From Desulfobulbus sp. (GTDB lineage Bacteria > Desulfobacterota > Desulfobulbia > Desulfobulbales > Desulfobulbaceae), in assembly GCA_031280615.1 (NCBI GenBank), contig JAITGO010000023.1, positions 1-64,000 of the forward strand: 64,000 bases of DNA. The letters run 5' to 3'. The notes beneath the pieces were generated by a model. The model did not search any database and was not told the origin of the DNA. It saw only the letters and a program-made list of their open reading frames with translations. The position numbers and the translations under genes are program-made. Position 1 is the stretch's first letter, and every line of letters begins with the position of its first letter. This document shows positions 57,013 to 64,000 of this stretch, one piece after another.

Positions 57013-57975
57013 ATGCCTGGTGACGCCGAGTTTTCCCCGGAAGCCCCTGCTACCCGTATCCGGGCGAGGATGAAGGAACGGCGGGTGCTCGAGGCCCGGT
57101 TTCTGCTGCGTCAATTCAGCGATGGGATCGAGGCCGAACAGCGGCAGGCGCTGGAGCGGGAAGTGAGCCGGCTGCTGGCCGAGGCGGAGCGCCTGCGCCA
57201 TCTGGCCAGGAACGCCGCCGCCGAAGGACGGCGGGAAGAGGCAGGGAAGCTGTACCGCGACATCGAGCGGCTGGTGGTCGATATGCCGGGTCTGCCTGAA
57301 GAACAGGCTGCCCTGGCGGGCGCGGAAGCGGTGTTTTCCCGTCTCTCGGTCCGGTCTGAAGCTGCAAGAGACGCGGATGGGCCGTCGTTGGCATCCAGCC
57401 AGGAGTTGACGGGGCCCGAGAAGACGCCGATAGGAATGGCCGCCACCCAAGGACAGCAGACGGCCGCATCGGTCGATTTTTCCATACCGGCAACAGCGGC
57501 CTTGCCACCGCGCCGTCCCCGCCGGTTCCCCGGCCTACGGCTTGCGGTTGTCGGCTGCACCGGGCTGGCCGTTCTGGTGCTGCTGCTGATCTGGCAGGGA
57601 CGATCGAAAGAGCCGTCAGCCATCCTGCCGCCATCTCCTGTGCAGACGCCAGCCCGCAACCTCGCCCCCCGGCCGGTACCTTCCGATGTCCCGACTTCGT
57701 CGCCCCTGCCGACCTCACCGACCACTCCGGTCGCGCCCCCAGCGTCGGAAACTCCCGCGCCGACGACCAGCACAGCGATCAAGCCTCAGGCCGCGCCAGC
57801 TCGAAAACCGGCACCTCCGCCGCCCAAGCAGGCGGTTACCCCCCGTGTTCCTGCCCCGCAACCCACCTTCAAGCTGGGAACCTTGCAGGTCGAGGACGCA
57901 AAACGGAATAAAGACGGCTGCGTGCCTGTCGCTCAGAAAAACGGCCGGCGGCCGCTTTGCTTGAAGGCGAAATAA
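57013..57975 (+). CDS. Single-pass membrane protein with coiled coil and Pro-rich exterior
   Basis: The 320-residue protein has a cytoplasmic N-terminal half with a charged coiled-coil helix ([40 protein letters not shown]), one transmembrane helix ([20 protein letters not shown], about 178-197), a long Pro/Ala/Thr-rich spacer, and a short C-terminal part with two cysteines ([22 protein letters not shown]). It starts 13 nt after the Sec-type gene, so the two likely share an mRNA. The paired C-terminal cysteines may be an extracytoplasmic redox target. The 3' end overlaps the convergent NUDIX gene by 43 nt. No family is recognised. Confidence 0.7.
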   Translation: MPGDAEFSPEAPATRIRARMKERRVLEARFLLRQFSDGIEAEQRQALEREVSRLLAEAERLRHLARNAAAEGRREEAGKLYRDIERLVVDMPGLPEEQAALAGAEAVFSRLSVRSEAARDADGPSLASSQELTGPEKTPIGMAATQGQQTAASVDFSIPATAALPPRRPRRFPGLRLAVVGCTGLAVLVLLLIWQGRSKEPSAILPPSPVQTPARNLAPRPVPSDVPTSSPLPTSPTTPVAPPASETPAPTTSTAIKPQAAPARKPAPPPPKQAVTPRVPAPQPTFKLGTLQVEDAKRNKDGCVPVAQKNGRRPLCLKAK

Positions 57976-58376
57976 TCCCGCAGGATACGCTGGTGGTCAA
58001 AGACCAAGGGGGGCAGATTGGCCTCATGGAACACCTCTGCCCGCTGGGCGTCGTCCGCCGCCACTGGATGGCCGCTGGCCGTGGCGACGTAGACGGTTGA
58101 GGCGGTGTGCTGGCGGGCATCGCGGTCCGGGGCCGAATAGGTGTGGAACTGGAGGGTCAGAGTCACAGCCAGGCCGGTTTCCTCTGCGGCTTCCCGCCGG
58201 GCCGCATCTTCGAAGGACTCGCCGTAATCGACGAATCCCCCGGGCAAGGCCCAGCCAAAGGGGGGATTCTTGCGTTCGATGAGGACAATGCCGCCCTCGG
58301 TCTCGATGATGATGTCCACGGTGGGAACCGGGTTCTTGAAGGGGGTGACCTGGATGCCGCAGGCAGGGCAGCGCAT
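57933..58376 (-). CDS. NUDIX hydrolase with N-terminal zinc knuckle
   Basis: The 147-residue protein has a CPAC motif at the start ([20 protein letters not shown]) and a complete NUDIX box ([24 protein letters not shown] region). It probably hydrolyses a nucleoside diphosphate derivative or dinucleotide. ATG 58376 follows GGAGG. A longer frame upstream is not supported. It is followed 19 nt upstream (in transcription order) by the HAD gene on the same strand. Confidence 0.9.
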   Translation of the reverse strand: MRCPACGIQVTPFKNPVPTVDIIIETEGGIVLIERKNPPFGWALPGGFVDYGESFEDAARREAAEETGLAVTLTLQFHTYSAPDRDARQHTASTVYVATASGHPVAADDAQRAEVFHEANLPPLVFDHQRILRDYFAFKQSGRRPFF

Positions 58377-58395
58377 GGGAGGTCCTCCGGAAAGG

Positions 58396-58974
58396 TTACA
58401 GGCAGAGATCGCGGATTTCCGCCCAGGTGCGCACCGAGGGCAGGGTGTGGCGGTCACGGTTCCAGGGCTGGCTGAAGACGATGGCCGTGATTCCGGCCCG
58501 ATGCAATTGCATGCAGGTCTCGGCCCGGTCGTCGATAAAGGCGGAAAGCCCCAATTCCTTGACGTGCCGGGTTTTGTCGTCGTGGTCGCCCATGGCCACC
58601 ACCTGGATACGCTCCCAGACGGGTGCCGGGAACACCGCCCGCAGCCAGGTATGCACCGGTTGCACCTCCGGCCGGGCGGTGACCACCTTCACCTGGGCCT
58701 GCCGGGACAGATCGCCGAGCACCTCGACCGCTCCCGGCATGGGCAACAGGCCCGTTCCTACCGAATCGCGCAGGATGTCCAGAAAAATGGCATCGGCCAG
58801 GCCGGCTTCCATGGACAGGCATTCCTCCACCGCAAAATCGGTGATCTGTTCCGGGCGAATTCCACAGTGGCCGTATTGTTCGCAGGCCAGGCGGATGAAG
58901 GCCTCGACCGTGTCGGCGATGACGCCGTCGAAATCAAAGCCGATCTCGGCTGGGTGGATCCTGGGGACGGGCAT
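58396..58974 (-). CDS. HAD-superfamily hydrolase (nucleotidase-like)
   Basis: The 192-residue protein has HAD motif I ([18 protein letters not shown]), motif II ([16 protein letters not shown]) and motif IV ([20 protein letters not shown]). The DFDGV motif and small cap resemble 5'-nucleotidase (NT5C)-like proteins. ATG 58974 is chosen because earlier starts would run into the preceding gene. Substrate unknown. Confidence 0.82.
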   Translation of the reverse strand: MPVPRIHPAEIGFDFDGVIADTVEAFIRLACEQYGHCGIRPEQITDFAVEECLSMEAGLADAIFLDILRDSVGTGLLPMPGAVEVLGDLSRQAQVKVVTARPEVQPVHTWLRAVFPAPVWERIQVVAMGDHDDKTRHVKELGLSAFIDDRAETCMQLHRAGITAIVFSQPWNRDRHTLPSVRTWAEIRDLCL

Positions 58975-58990
58975 GGGCGGAACCGGTGGC

Positions 58991-59848
58991 TTATTTTTCG
59001 ATCTTGGCATCTTCGACCAGGACATCGTACCGGTAGCCCGCGCCGAAATCCTTGTCGGCGGCCAGCTTGCCCTCGATGGTGACCACGGTGCCCTCGCCGG
59101 GGTCCTCTTGGGTGGTGACCACCAGGTCGTGATGATTTTTCAGTGGGTTGCCGGTGCCATCCTGGATGTGCAGCCAATTTTTGCCCATGATCATCCGCGA
59201 GATCTTCATCACCTTGCCCCGGACCCGGACCGTCTTGCCGTTCAACTCCTTGCCCTGTTCGAAACACTCGCCCACCGAGTAGCTGTTCGGGCCGGCGGCC
59301 TTATGCACGTTGACCTCGGACGAAGGGACCACTGCACCGGCGCTGCCGGTCGAGGTGCCCAGGCTGGCATCGGAGCCGCCTTCGGGCTGGGTGGCTGCGT
59401 CCTTGGCGCCGGTCGCTTCGGCCCGGAGGGCGGCATCGAAACCGCCTCCCTGGGCGGGCTTGGCCGCCTCGGCCGCTGCTGCCGGGCGAGAGCCCTTGTC
59501 CGGGCCGGGGGCGAAGACGATGCGGTCAAAGGTGCGGTTCAAGGTCTTGGAGGTGAAATTGAACATGGTCATACCCGGGGCGATGGCCAGATTCTGCCCG
59601 ACCTTGACCTGGGTTTCCGGGATGGCGACCCAGATTTTCCCCTGGGCCGCATCGAGAAGCAGATAGGTGTAGCCGTTGCTGTTCATGGTCTCAAGGACGT
59701 TGCCCTGCATGGTCTTGCCGTCGAGCGCGGCCTCGGCGGCCTTTTCTTTCGGCGGGGCGGCCGGTTGTTCCGCGGCCAGGACTGGAACCGGGGCGATCAG
59801 GGTCAGGCAAAGGGCGGTACGAAGCAGGATTTTGGACGATAGAAACAT
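58991..59848 (-). CDS. Exported protein with two OB-fold domains (NrfJ-like)
   Basis: The 285-residue protein has a signal peptide (MFLSSKILLRTALCLTLIAP, cleavage near VLA-AEQ). The first OB-like domain (GNVLETMNSNGYTYLLLDAA, GKIWVAIPETQVKVGQNLA) resembles NrfJ-type proteins; an Ala/Gly-rich linker follows. The second OB-like domain (LNGKTVRVRGKVMKISRMIM, GKNWLHIQDGTGNPLKNHHD) is of the same general type. TTGGAGAG precedes ATG 59848. NrfJ-like proteins occur next to cytochrome nitrite reductases, but none is here. Probably a periplasmic structural or cofactor-related protein. Confidence 0.75.
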   Translation of the reverse strand: MFLSSKILLRTALCLTLIAPVPVLAAEQPAAPPKEKAAEAALDGKTMQGNVLETMNSNGYTYLLLDAAQGKIWVAIPETQVKVGQNLAIAPGMTMFNFTSKTLNRTFDRIVFAPGPDKGSRPAAAAEAAKPAQGGGFDAALRAEATGAKDAATQPEGGSDASLGTSTGSAGAVVPSSEVNVHKAAGPNSYSVGECFEQGKELNGKTVRVRGKVMKISRMIMGKNWLHIQDGTGNPLKNHHDLVVTTQEDPGEGTVVTIEGKLAADKDFGAGYRYDVLVEDAKIEK

Positions 59849-59966
59849 GCGAACTCTCCAAGATATGAGAAAAAACAAATGAAAGCAGGGGCGAAGGGCC
59901 TTGGGCGACCGCTGGTGCGGTCGGGATTGCACATCGGTTTTGTAATAAGAATTTACCTGTCGCCTG

Positions 59967-60506
59967 TCAACTTCGGCTGCTGTCGGGAAACAGGCCCTGC
60001 AGGCAGCGTTCGATCTCGCCGGCCCAGACCTGGTATCCCCTGGTGCTGAGGTGGACGTTGTCGGCGAGAAAGCCCGGCTGGGTAATGGGGAGGCACTGTT
60101 CGAAAAAAGGCTCGACCAAATCGAGAAAGACGCAGTTTTCGGTGGCCGCCGCCACTTCGGCCAACTGGCGGTTGACCTGTTCGATCTCGTGGCTGGGGGC
60201 TGCGGGCATGGGCATCAACGAGCAGAGAATCAGCGGCACACCCGGATAGCAGGCGTGCAGCCGCTGCATCATGGTGGAGAAGATCGCCGGGAAAAACATG
60301 TATCCCATCAAGAGGTTATTGGTTCCGGATTGGACCAGGACCGCGTCCGGGCCGGGGCAGTCGTCGATTTCATCCATCAGCCGGGCCGACAGCTCCTCGG
60401 TCATCTCGCCGGCAATGCCCCGGTTGATGACAACGACATGGGGAAGGTGCCTGGACCAGTTGCCCCATTCCACCAGCGAATCGCCTAGCATCAACAATTT
60501 GATCAT
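59967..60506 (-). CDS. SGNH/GDSL-family hydrolase
   Basis: The 179-residue protein has block I (MIKLLMLGDSLVEWGNW, nucleophile Ser in GDSL), block II Gly (VINRGIAGE), block III (QSGTNNLL) and block V (LADNVHLSTRGYQ, with the Asp-x-x-His pair). Such enzymes cleave esters of lipids or carbohydrates. No signal peptide, so it is cytoplasmic. GAGGTG lies 5 nt before ATG 60506. It is 13 nt downstream of glgX on the same strand, suggesting co-transcription. Confidence 0.9.
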   Translation of the reverse strand: MIKLLMLGDSLVEWGNWSRHLPHVVVINRGIAGEMTEELSARLMDEIDDCPGPDAVLVQSGTNNLLMGYMFFPAIFSTMMQRLHACYPGVPLILCSLMPMPAAPSHEIEQVNRQLAEVAAATENCVFLDLVEPFFEQCLPITQPGFLADNVHLSTRGYQVWAGEIERCLQGLFPDSSRS

Positions 60507-60519
60507 GTGGTCACCTCGT

Positions 60520-62607
60520 TCATCGCGACTGCAAAACCATGCAGCCCATGTTGGCAACAAGAAGGGTTTGGCCGCACTCTACCGTATCGCCATGCCCCGG
60601 GTCAACGAAGTCCTGGGGCGAGCGGCGGCCGGTGTCGATGAGCGTGACCCAGCTTTTGCCCCGGCTGGCCGCGGGAACGGTGAACCGGGCGGCGTCGGCG
60701 GAGCTGCCGTTGAGCATGACGAAAAAATCCGCGTCCGCCGGTTGCAGGTCGGCACCGATGAGATGGAAGGCCAGGGTCCGGCACTCCCGAGACCAATCCT
60801 GCTCGCCCGGCCGCAGGCTCTGCCAGAGGATTTCAAGCGGCTGCCCCTCCAGCTTCTGCCCTTGGCCGTCGTACAGGAAAAAATCCTCGCGCCGGAAGAC
60901 CGGGTGCGACTTGCGCAGCCGGATCAATTTGCGGAAAAAACGCAACAGCGGCTTGTTGGTTTGCACCAGGGTCCAGTCGACCCAGCTGACCGCATTGTCC
61001 TGGCACCAGGCATTGTTGTTGCCCTGTTGGCTGCGGCCGAATTCGTCGCCGGCAACCAGCATCGGCACCCCCTGGGAGAGCAGTAGAATGGTGGCCATGG
61101 TGCGGATGCGCCGGGAACGGAGATTCAGGATGGCCGTGTCGGAGCTCGGTCCTTCCGCACCGCTGTTCCAACTGAGGTTGTTGTTGTCGCCGTCGCGGTT
61201 GTCCTCGCCGTTCATCAGGTTGTGCTTCTCGTTGTAGCTGACCAGATCGGCCAGGGTGAAGCCGTCGTGGCTGGTGACGAAGTTGATCGAGTTGCAGGGC
61301 CGGCGGTTGGAATGCTGATAGAGATCGGAGCTGCCGGCGATGCGGGTGGCCAAGGCCGGAACCGCGCCGGCCTGGCCGGCCATGAAGGCGCGGACATCGT
61401 CGCGGAAGCGGCCGTTCCATTCGGCCCAGCGGCGGTGCCGGGAAAACTGGCCCACCTGGTACAGCCCGGCCGCGTCCCAGGCCTCGGCGATGATCTTGGT
61501 GTCGGCCAGGACCGGGTCTTCGGCGATGCGCTCCACCACCGGCGGGTTGGACAGCACCTGGCCGCTCGAATCCCGGCCGAGAATCGAGGCCAGGTCGAAG
61601 CGAAAGCCGTCGACGTGCATGTCGATCACCCACCAGCGCAGGGCGTCCATGATCAGGCTGCGGACAATGGGATGGTTGCAGTTGCAGGTGTTGCCGCAGC
61701 CGGAAAAATTGAGGTAGGCGCGGGTCCAGGGATCGAGCAGGTAATAAATGGTGTTGTCGATGCCTCGGAAACTGGTCGTCGGCCCGTCGGCCCCACCTTC
61801 GGCGGTGTGGTTGTAGACGATGTCGAGGATGACTTCGATCCCCGCCCGGTGCAGGGCCTTGACCATGTCGCGGAACTCGGTGAGCGGCGCCAGGAGATCG
61901 CTGCTGTAACTGCATTTGGGCGCAAAAAAAGAGAGCGGACTGTAGCCCCAGAAATTTTTCAGCCGTTCGCCGGTTTGGGGATTGGTGAAGATGGGCTCGT
62001 TCTCGTCGAATTCGGTCACGGGCATCAGCTCCACGGCCGTTATTCCCAGTTTTGTGAGATAGGGTATTTTTTCGACGATGCCCTTGAAGGTGCCGGGACA
62101 ATCGACCCCGGAAGATGGGTGGCGGGTGAAGCCGCGGACATGCAGTTCGTAGATGATCGAATCCCGCAGGGGGATGTTGAGCGGTCGATCCCCTTCCCAG
62201 TCGTAGACCTGTCTGGCCAACAGGCAGCAGGGCTCTGATCCGAGGCAGGTCCGGGTCCGGCCCCAATCCGGGGAATGGATTTCCTTGGCATAGGGATCCA
62301 GCAGGATGCGTCGGGCGTCGTAGCGATGCCCGCTTTCCTGCCGGTCGTCAGGGCCGTCGATTCGATAGCCGTAGAGCAGGGGCAGGGGGATGTCGCTGAG
62401 CAAAATATGCCAGATATCGCCGGTTTTGTTGGCCTGCGGATTCAAGGGGATCTCGATCCAGCCTTGTTGCCGGCTGGCCTCTGGGGCTATGACCAGAGTG
62501 ACCGCGGAGGCATGGCGCGAGAAAAGGGCAAAATTGACCCCCTGGTGAGTGATGGTGGCGCCGAGCGGCAGCGGCGAGCCTGATTTTGTCCGGATGGTCT
62601 TTTTCAT
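60520..62607 (-). CDS. glgX: Glycogen debranching enzyme GlgX / isoamylase-type
   Basis: The 695-residue enzyme has an N-terminal CBM48 domain (GATITHQGVNFALFSRHASA) and a GH13 catalytic barrel with region I (VILDIVYNHTAEGG), region II (VDGFRFDLAS, catalytic Asp), region III (KIIAEAWDAAG, catalytic Glu) and region IV (NFVTSHDGFTLADLV). It cleaves alpha-1,6 branches of glycogen or maltodextrins. ATG 62607 begins at the family-typical residue; an in-frame extension to 62688 is unlikely. It is divergent from the DUF1566 gene. Confidence 0.94.
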   Translation of the reverse strand: MKKTIRTKSGSPLPLGATITHQGVNFALFSRHASAVTLVIAPEASRQQGWIEIPLNPQANKTGDIWHILLSDIPLPLLYGYRIDGPDDRQESGHRYDARRILLDPYAKEIHSPDWGRTRTCLGSEPCCLLARQVYDWEGDRPLNIPLRDSIIYELHVRGFTRHPSSGVDCPGTFKGIVEKIPYLTKLGITAVELMPVTEFDENEPIFTNPQTGERLKNFWGYSPLSFFAPKCSYSSDLLAPLTEFRDMVKALHRAGIEVILDIVYNHTAEGGADGPTTSFRGIDNTIYYLLDPWTRAYLNFSGCGNTCNCNHPIVRSLIMDALRWWVIDMHVDGFRFDLASILGRDSSGQVLSNPPVVERIAEDPVLADTKIIAEAWDAAGLYQVGQFSRHRRWAEWNGRFRDDVRAFMAGQAGAVPALATRIAGSSDLYQHSNRRPCNSINFVTSHDGFTLADLVSYNEKHNLMNGEDNRDGDNNNLSWNSGAEGPSSDTAILNLRSRRIRTMATILLLSQGVPMLVAGDEFGRSQQGNNNAWCQDNAVSWVDWTLVQTNKPLLRFFRKLIRLRKSHPVFRREDFFLYDGQGQKLEGQPLEILWQSLRPGEQDWSRECRTLAFHLIGADLQPADADFFVMLNGSSADAARFTVPAASRGKSWVTLIDTGRRSPQDFVDPGHGDTVECGQTLLVANMGCMVLQSR

Positions 62608-62705
62608 GTTGAAGTGGGAATTGTTATCATTATATTGTCGATAAATTCTGCTTACTCTGTATCTAACGGGCTTGCAGATCATTTTCAACCTTAGTGGAGG
62701 TCAGG

Positions 62706-63644
62706 ATGGGGCTCTTCAAAAAACTGGTGCAACCGGAAATAGCGGCGATCGATTGGGAAATGACCCCTGAGTACACCTTTGGCACGTTCGAGAGCTGGGG
62801 TGGCCGGGAGCGGGTCCGGAGCAAGAACGAACGAATTTATTATTTCTTCATCGACGCCTGGGACGAAGAGCCGAAACTTTGCCTGATGGAACGCGGCATC
62901 AAGCATGCCCGGGTGATCGCCGAAATCCTGGCGCCGCCGGAGATGGTCCGCCGGTGCGTCGACGAACAGGGCAAGGTGGCCCGCTTCGAGCGGACCCACC
63001 CCATCAACGAGGAGCTGAAACAATGGCTGCTCGCCAACGTGGTGGAAAGCGAGGACGATTCCAAGGTGATCCCCCTGGTCGAAACCAGCCGTGCCCCGGT
63101 GGCCGGCACCGACCTGCCGGGACGGGATGCGGCGCCGGCCGTGCCGGAGCGGATCGTCCTGCCGCACGAGCCCGTCGAAATGAGCGAGGAGAATGTGACC
63201 GCCTTGGTGCTCCGCTTCAATTTCGTCGAACAGGAGCGCAATCCCCAAGGGAGTTTCGTTAAGGTGCTGGTCGACAATGATGACGGCTTGACGGTCAGCG
63301 ACCGGGCCACCGGCCTGATGTGGCAGCGCGGCGGCACCGATATCATGAGCCACCGCTCGATGCGCCGGGAGATCGAACGGATCAACGGAGCCGGGTTTGC
63401 GGGATTTTCCGACTGGCGCCTGCCTTCGATGGCCGAGGCCCTTTCCCTGCTCGAACGCGAGCAGTCCGCGGCGGGCCAGTATCTGCACGGCTGTTTTTCC
63501 GGAGAGCAGCCCTTTGTCTTTGTCGATGCGACCAGGAAACCGGGTGGGCAGTGGTTTGTCGACTTCAAACAGGGGCGGGCGTTTTGGTCTTCAGGAACTA
63601 TTCCGGGCGGTTTCGGGCGGTTATGCCGCCGGGAAAAAGACTGA
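62706..63644 (+). CDS. DUF1566 (Lcl C-terminal-type) protein
   Basis: The 312-residue protein begins MGLFKKLVQPEIAAIDWEMT, with a soluble N-terminal domain of about 180 residues. Its C-terminal DUF1566 domain has VSDRATGLMWQRGG, INGAGFAGFSDWRLPSMAEA, WSSGTIPGGFGRLCRRE. DUF1566 domains are common in proteobacteria with unknown, possibly carbohydrate-binding, function. GGAGGT lies 7 nt before ATG 62706. No signal peptide is seen, so this form is probably cytoplasmic. The next gene is a response regulator 92 nt away. Confidence 0.8.
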   Translation: MGLFKKLVQPEIAAIDWEMTPEYTFGTFESWGGRERVRSKNERIYYFFIDAWDEEPKLCLMERGIKHARVIAEILAPPEMVRRCVDEQGKVARFERTHPINEELKQWLLANVVESEDDSKVIPLVETSRAPVAGTDLPGRDAAPAVPERIVLPHEPVEMSEENVTALVLRFNFVEQERNPQGSFVKVLVDNDDGLTVSDRATGLMWQRGGTDIMSHRSMRREIERINGAGFAGFSDWRLPSMAEALSLLEREQSAAGQYLHGCFSGEQPFVFVDATRKPGGQWFVDFKQGRAFWSSGTIPGGFGRLCRREKD

Positions 63645-63736
63645 TCCCGAGAAAAAGCTGTTGAATCGCGCGGGGACAACTTGTAGGATGCGCAGAATGC
63701 AATAAATACTATTTTGCAATAAGGAGTGGAAGGTTC

Positions 63737-64000
63737 TTGAAACGGATACTGGTGGTCGACGACGAAGCGCAAATCCGCACCATGCTGACCCAGATGCTGG
63801 AGCAGGAGGGCTATACCGTTCACACCGCTGAAAACGGTGAGGAAGGGCTGGCGCTGGTCGGTCGCCATGCTTTCGATCTGGTCATCACCGACATGATCAT
63901 GCCGATCAAGGATGGCCTGAAGTTCATCATGGAATTGGTACGCGATTATCCCGAGCTGAAAATACTGGCCATTTCCGGCGGCGGCGCCATCAAGGCGGAA
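63737..64000 (+). CDS. Response regulator receiver domain (truncated by window end)
   Basis: The visible 88 residues from a TTG start (63737) are a receiver domain: KRILVVDDEAQIRTMLTQML, the phosphoacceptor Asp in LVITDMIMPIKDG and the start of the switch region (ILAISGGG). The output domain lies outside the window. AAGGAG at 63721-63726 is 10 nt before the start. Two TGCAATAA copies at 63698 and 63715 precede it. Confidence 0.85.
   Translation, partial: MKRILVVDDEAQIRTMLTQMLEQEGYTVHTAENGEEGLALVGRHAFDLVITDMIMPIKDGLKFIMELVRDYPELKILAISGGGAIKAE

Overview
The window is a stretch of GC-rich bacterial chromosome with a mobile island at its left edge. The housekeeping set (tmRNA/SmpB, DnaA, HtpG, Pst/PhoBRU, large GltB plus GltD, cobalamin genes, TypA, GlgX, a lysine-type phosphofructokinase) suggests a Desulfobacterota (deltaproteobacterial) species, perhaps Desulfobulbaceae-like. 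No dsr or apr gene lies here, so that placement is inference.

Layout. (1) 1-5513: an integrated element. The minus strand carries a filamentous-phage (inovirus) module: a run of tiny membrane-protein genes, a probable ssDNA-binding protein, a coat-like protein, a Zot ATPase and a secreted Cys-rich protein. A divergent phage-type repressor and two very AT-rich cargo genes follow. The island ends in a 3' half of tRNA-Glu(TTC), taken as the attachment scar. (2) 5600-9750: tmRNA and smpB, a GspE/PilB-type ATPase, pcm and a lipoprotein. (3) 9760-16012: htpG, a hemG-type oxidase, dnaA with a repeat-bearing upstream region, and an exported protein. (4) 16348-20561: cobalamin genes cobO-cobQ-cobD-cbiB. 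(5) 20998-24967: a MoxR/DUF58/transglutaminase operon. (6) 24985-28429: phoR and phoB facing phoU. (7) 28507-31965: an unusual cluster of a von Willebrand A protein, an 80-residue secreted protein, a membrane-spanning HTH regulator with a dockerin-like end, and a 166-residue exported protein. Three of the four proteins end in the same residues, LEGC. (8) 32014-39868: phosphofructokinase, an NRAMP transporter, pstC-pstA-pstS-pstB and a tiny lipoprotein. (9) 40207-54440: gltD-gltB, a DHH/CBS protein, a HIT protein, a helicase, a DUF4136 lipoprotein, a cupin, a ClpP-fold serine-protease homologue and a DASS anion transporter. (10) 55014-64000: typA, a probable 53-residue selenoprotein, a proline-rich membrane protein, NUDIX, HAD, OB-fold and SGNH proteins, glgX, a DUF1566 protein and a truncated response regulator.

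How the parts fit. The phosphate genes look like one regulon: CTAAC direct repeats with an 11-bp period (Pho-box geometry) lie between phoB and phoU and upstream of pstC, with a weaker copy before pstS. tmRNA and SmpB sit together as the ribosome-rescue pair. The cob genes form an operon for late corrin-ring steps.

The two strongest novel candidates are the LEGC C-terminal-cysteine cluster (28507-31965), where the shared tail is written with different synonymous codons in each gene, and the two-helix membrane protein at 56838-56999, whose in-frame TGA completes a Cys-Pro-Pro-Sec motif and is followed at SECIS distance by a stem-loop. Both rest on reading the sequence alone; no database search or folding was run.
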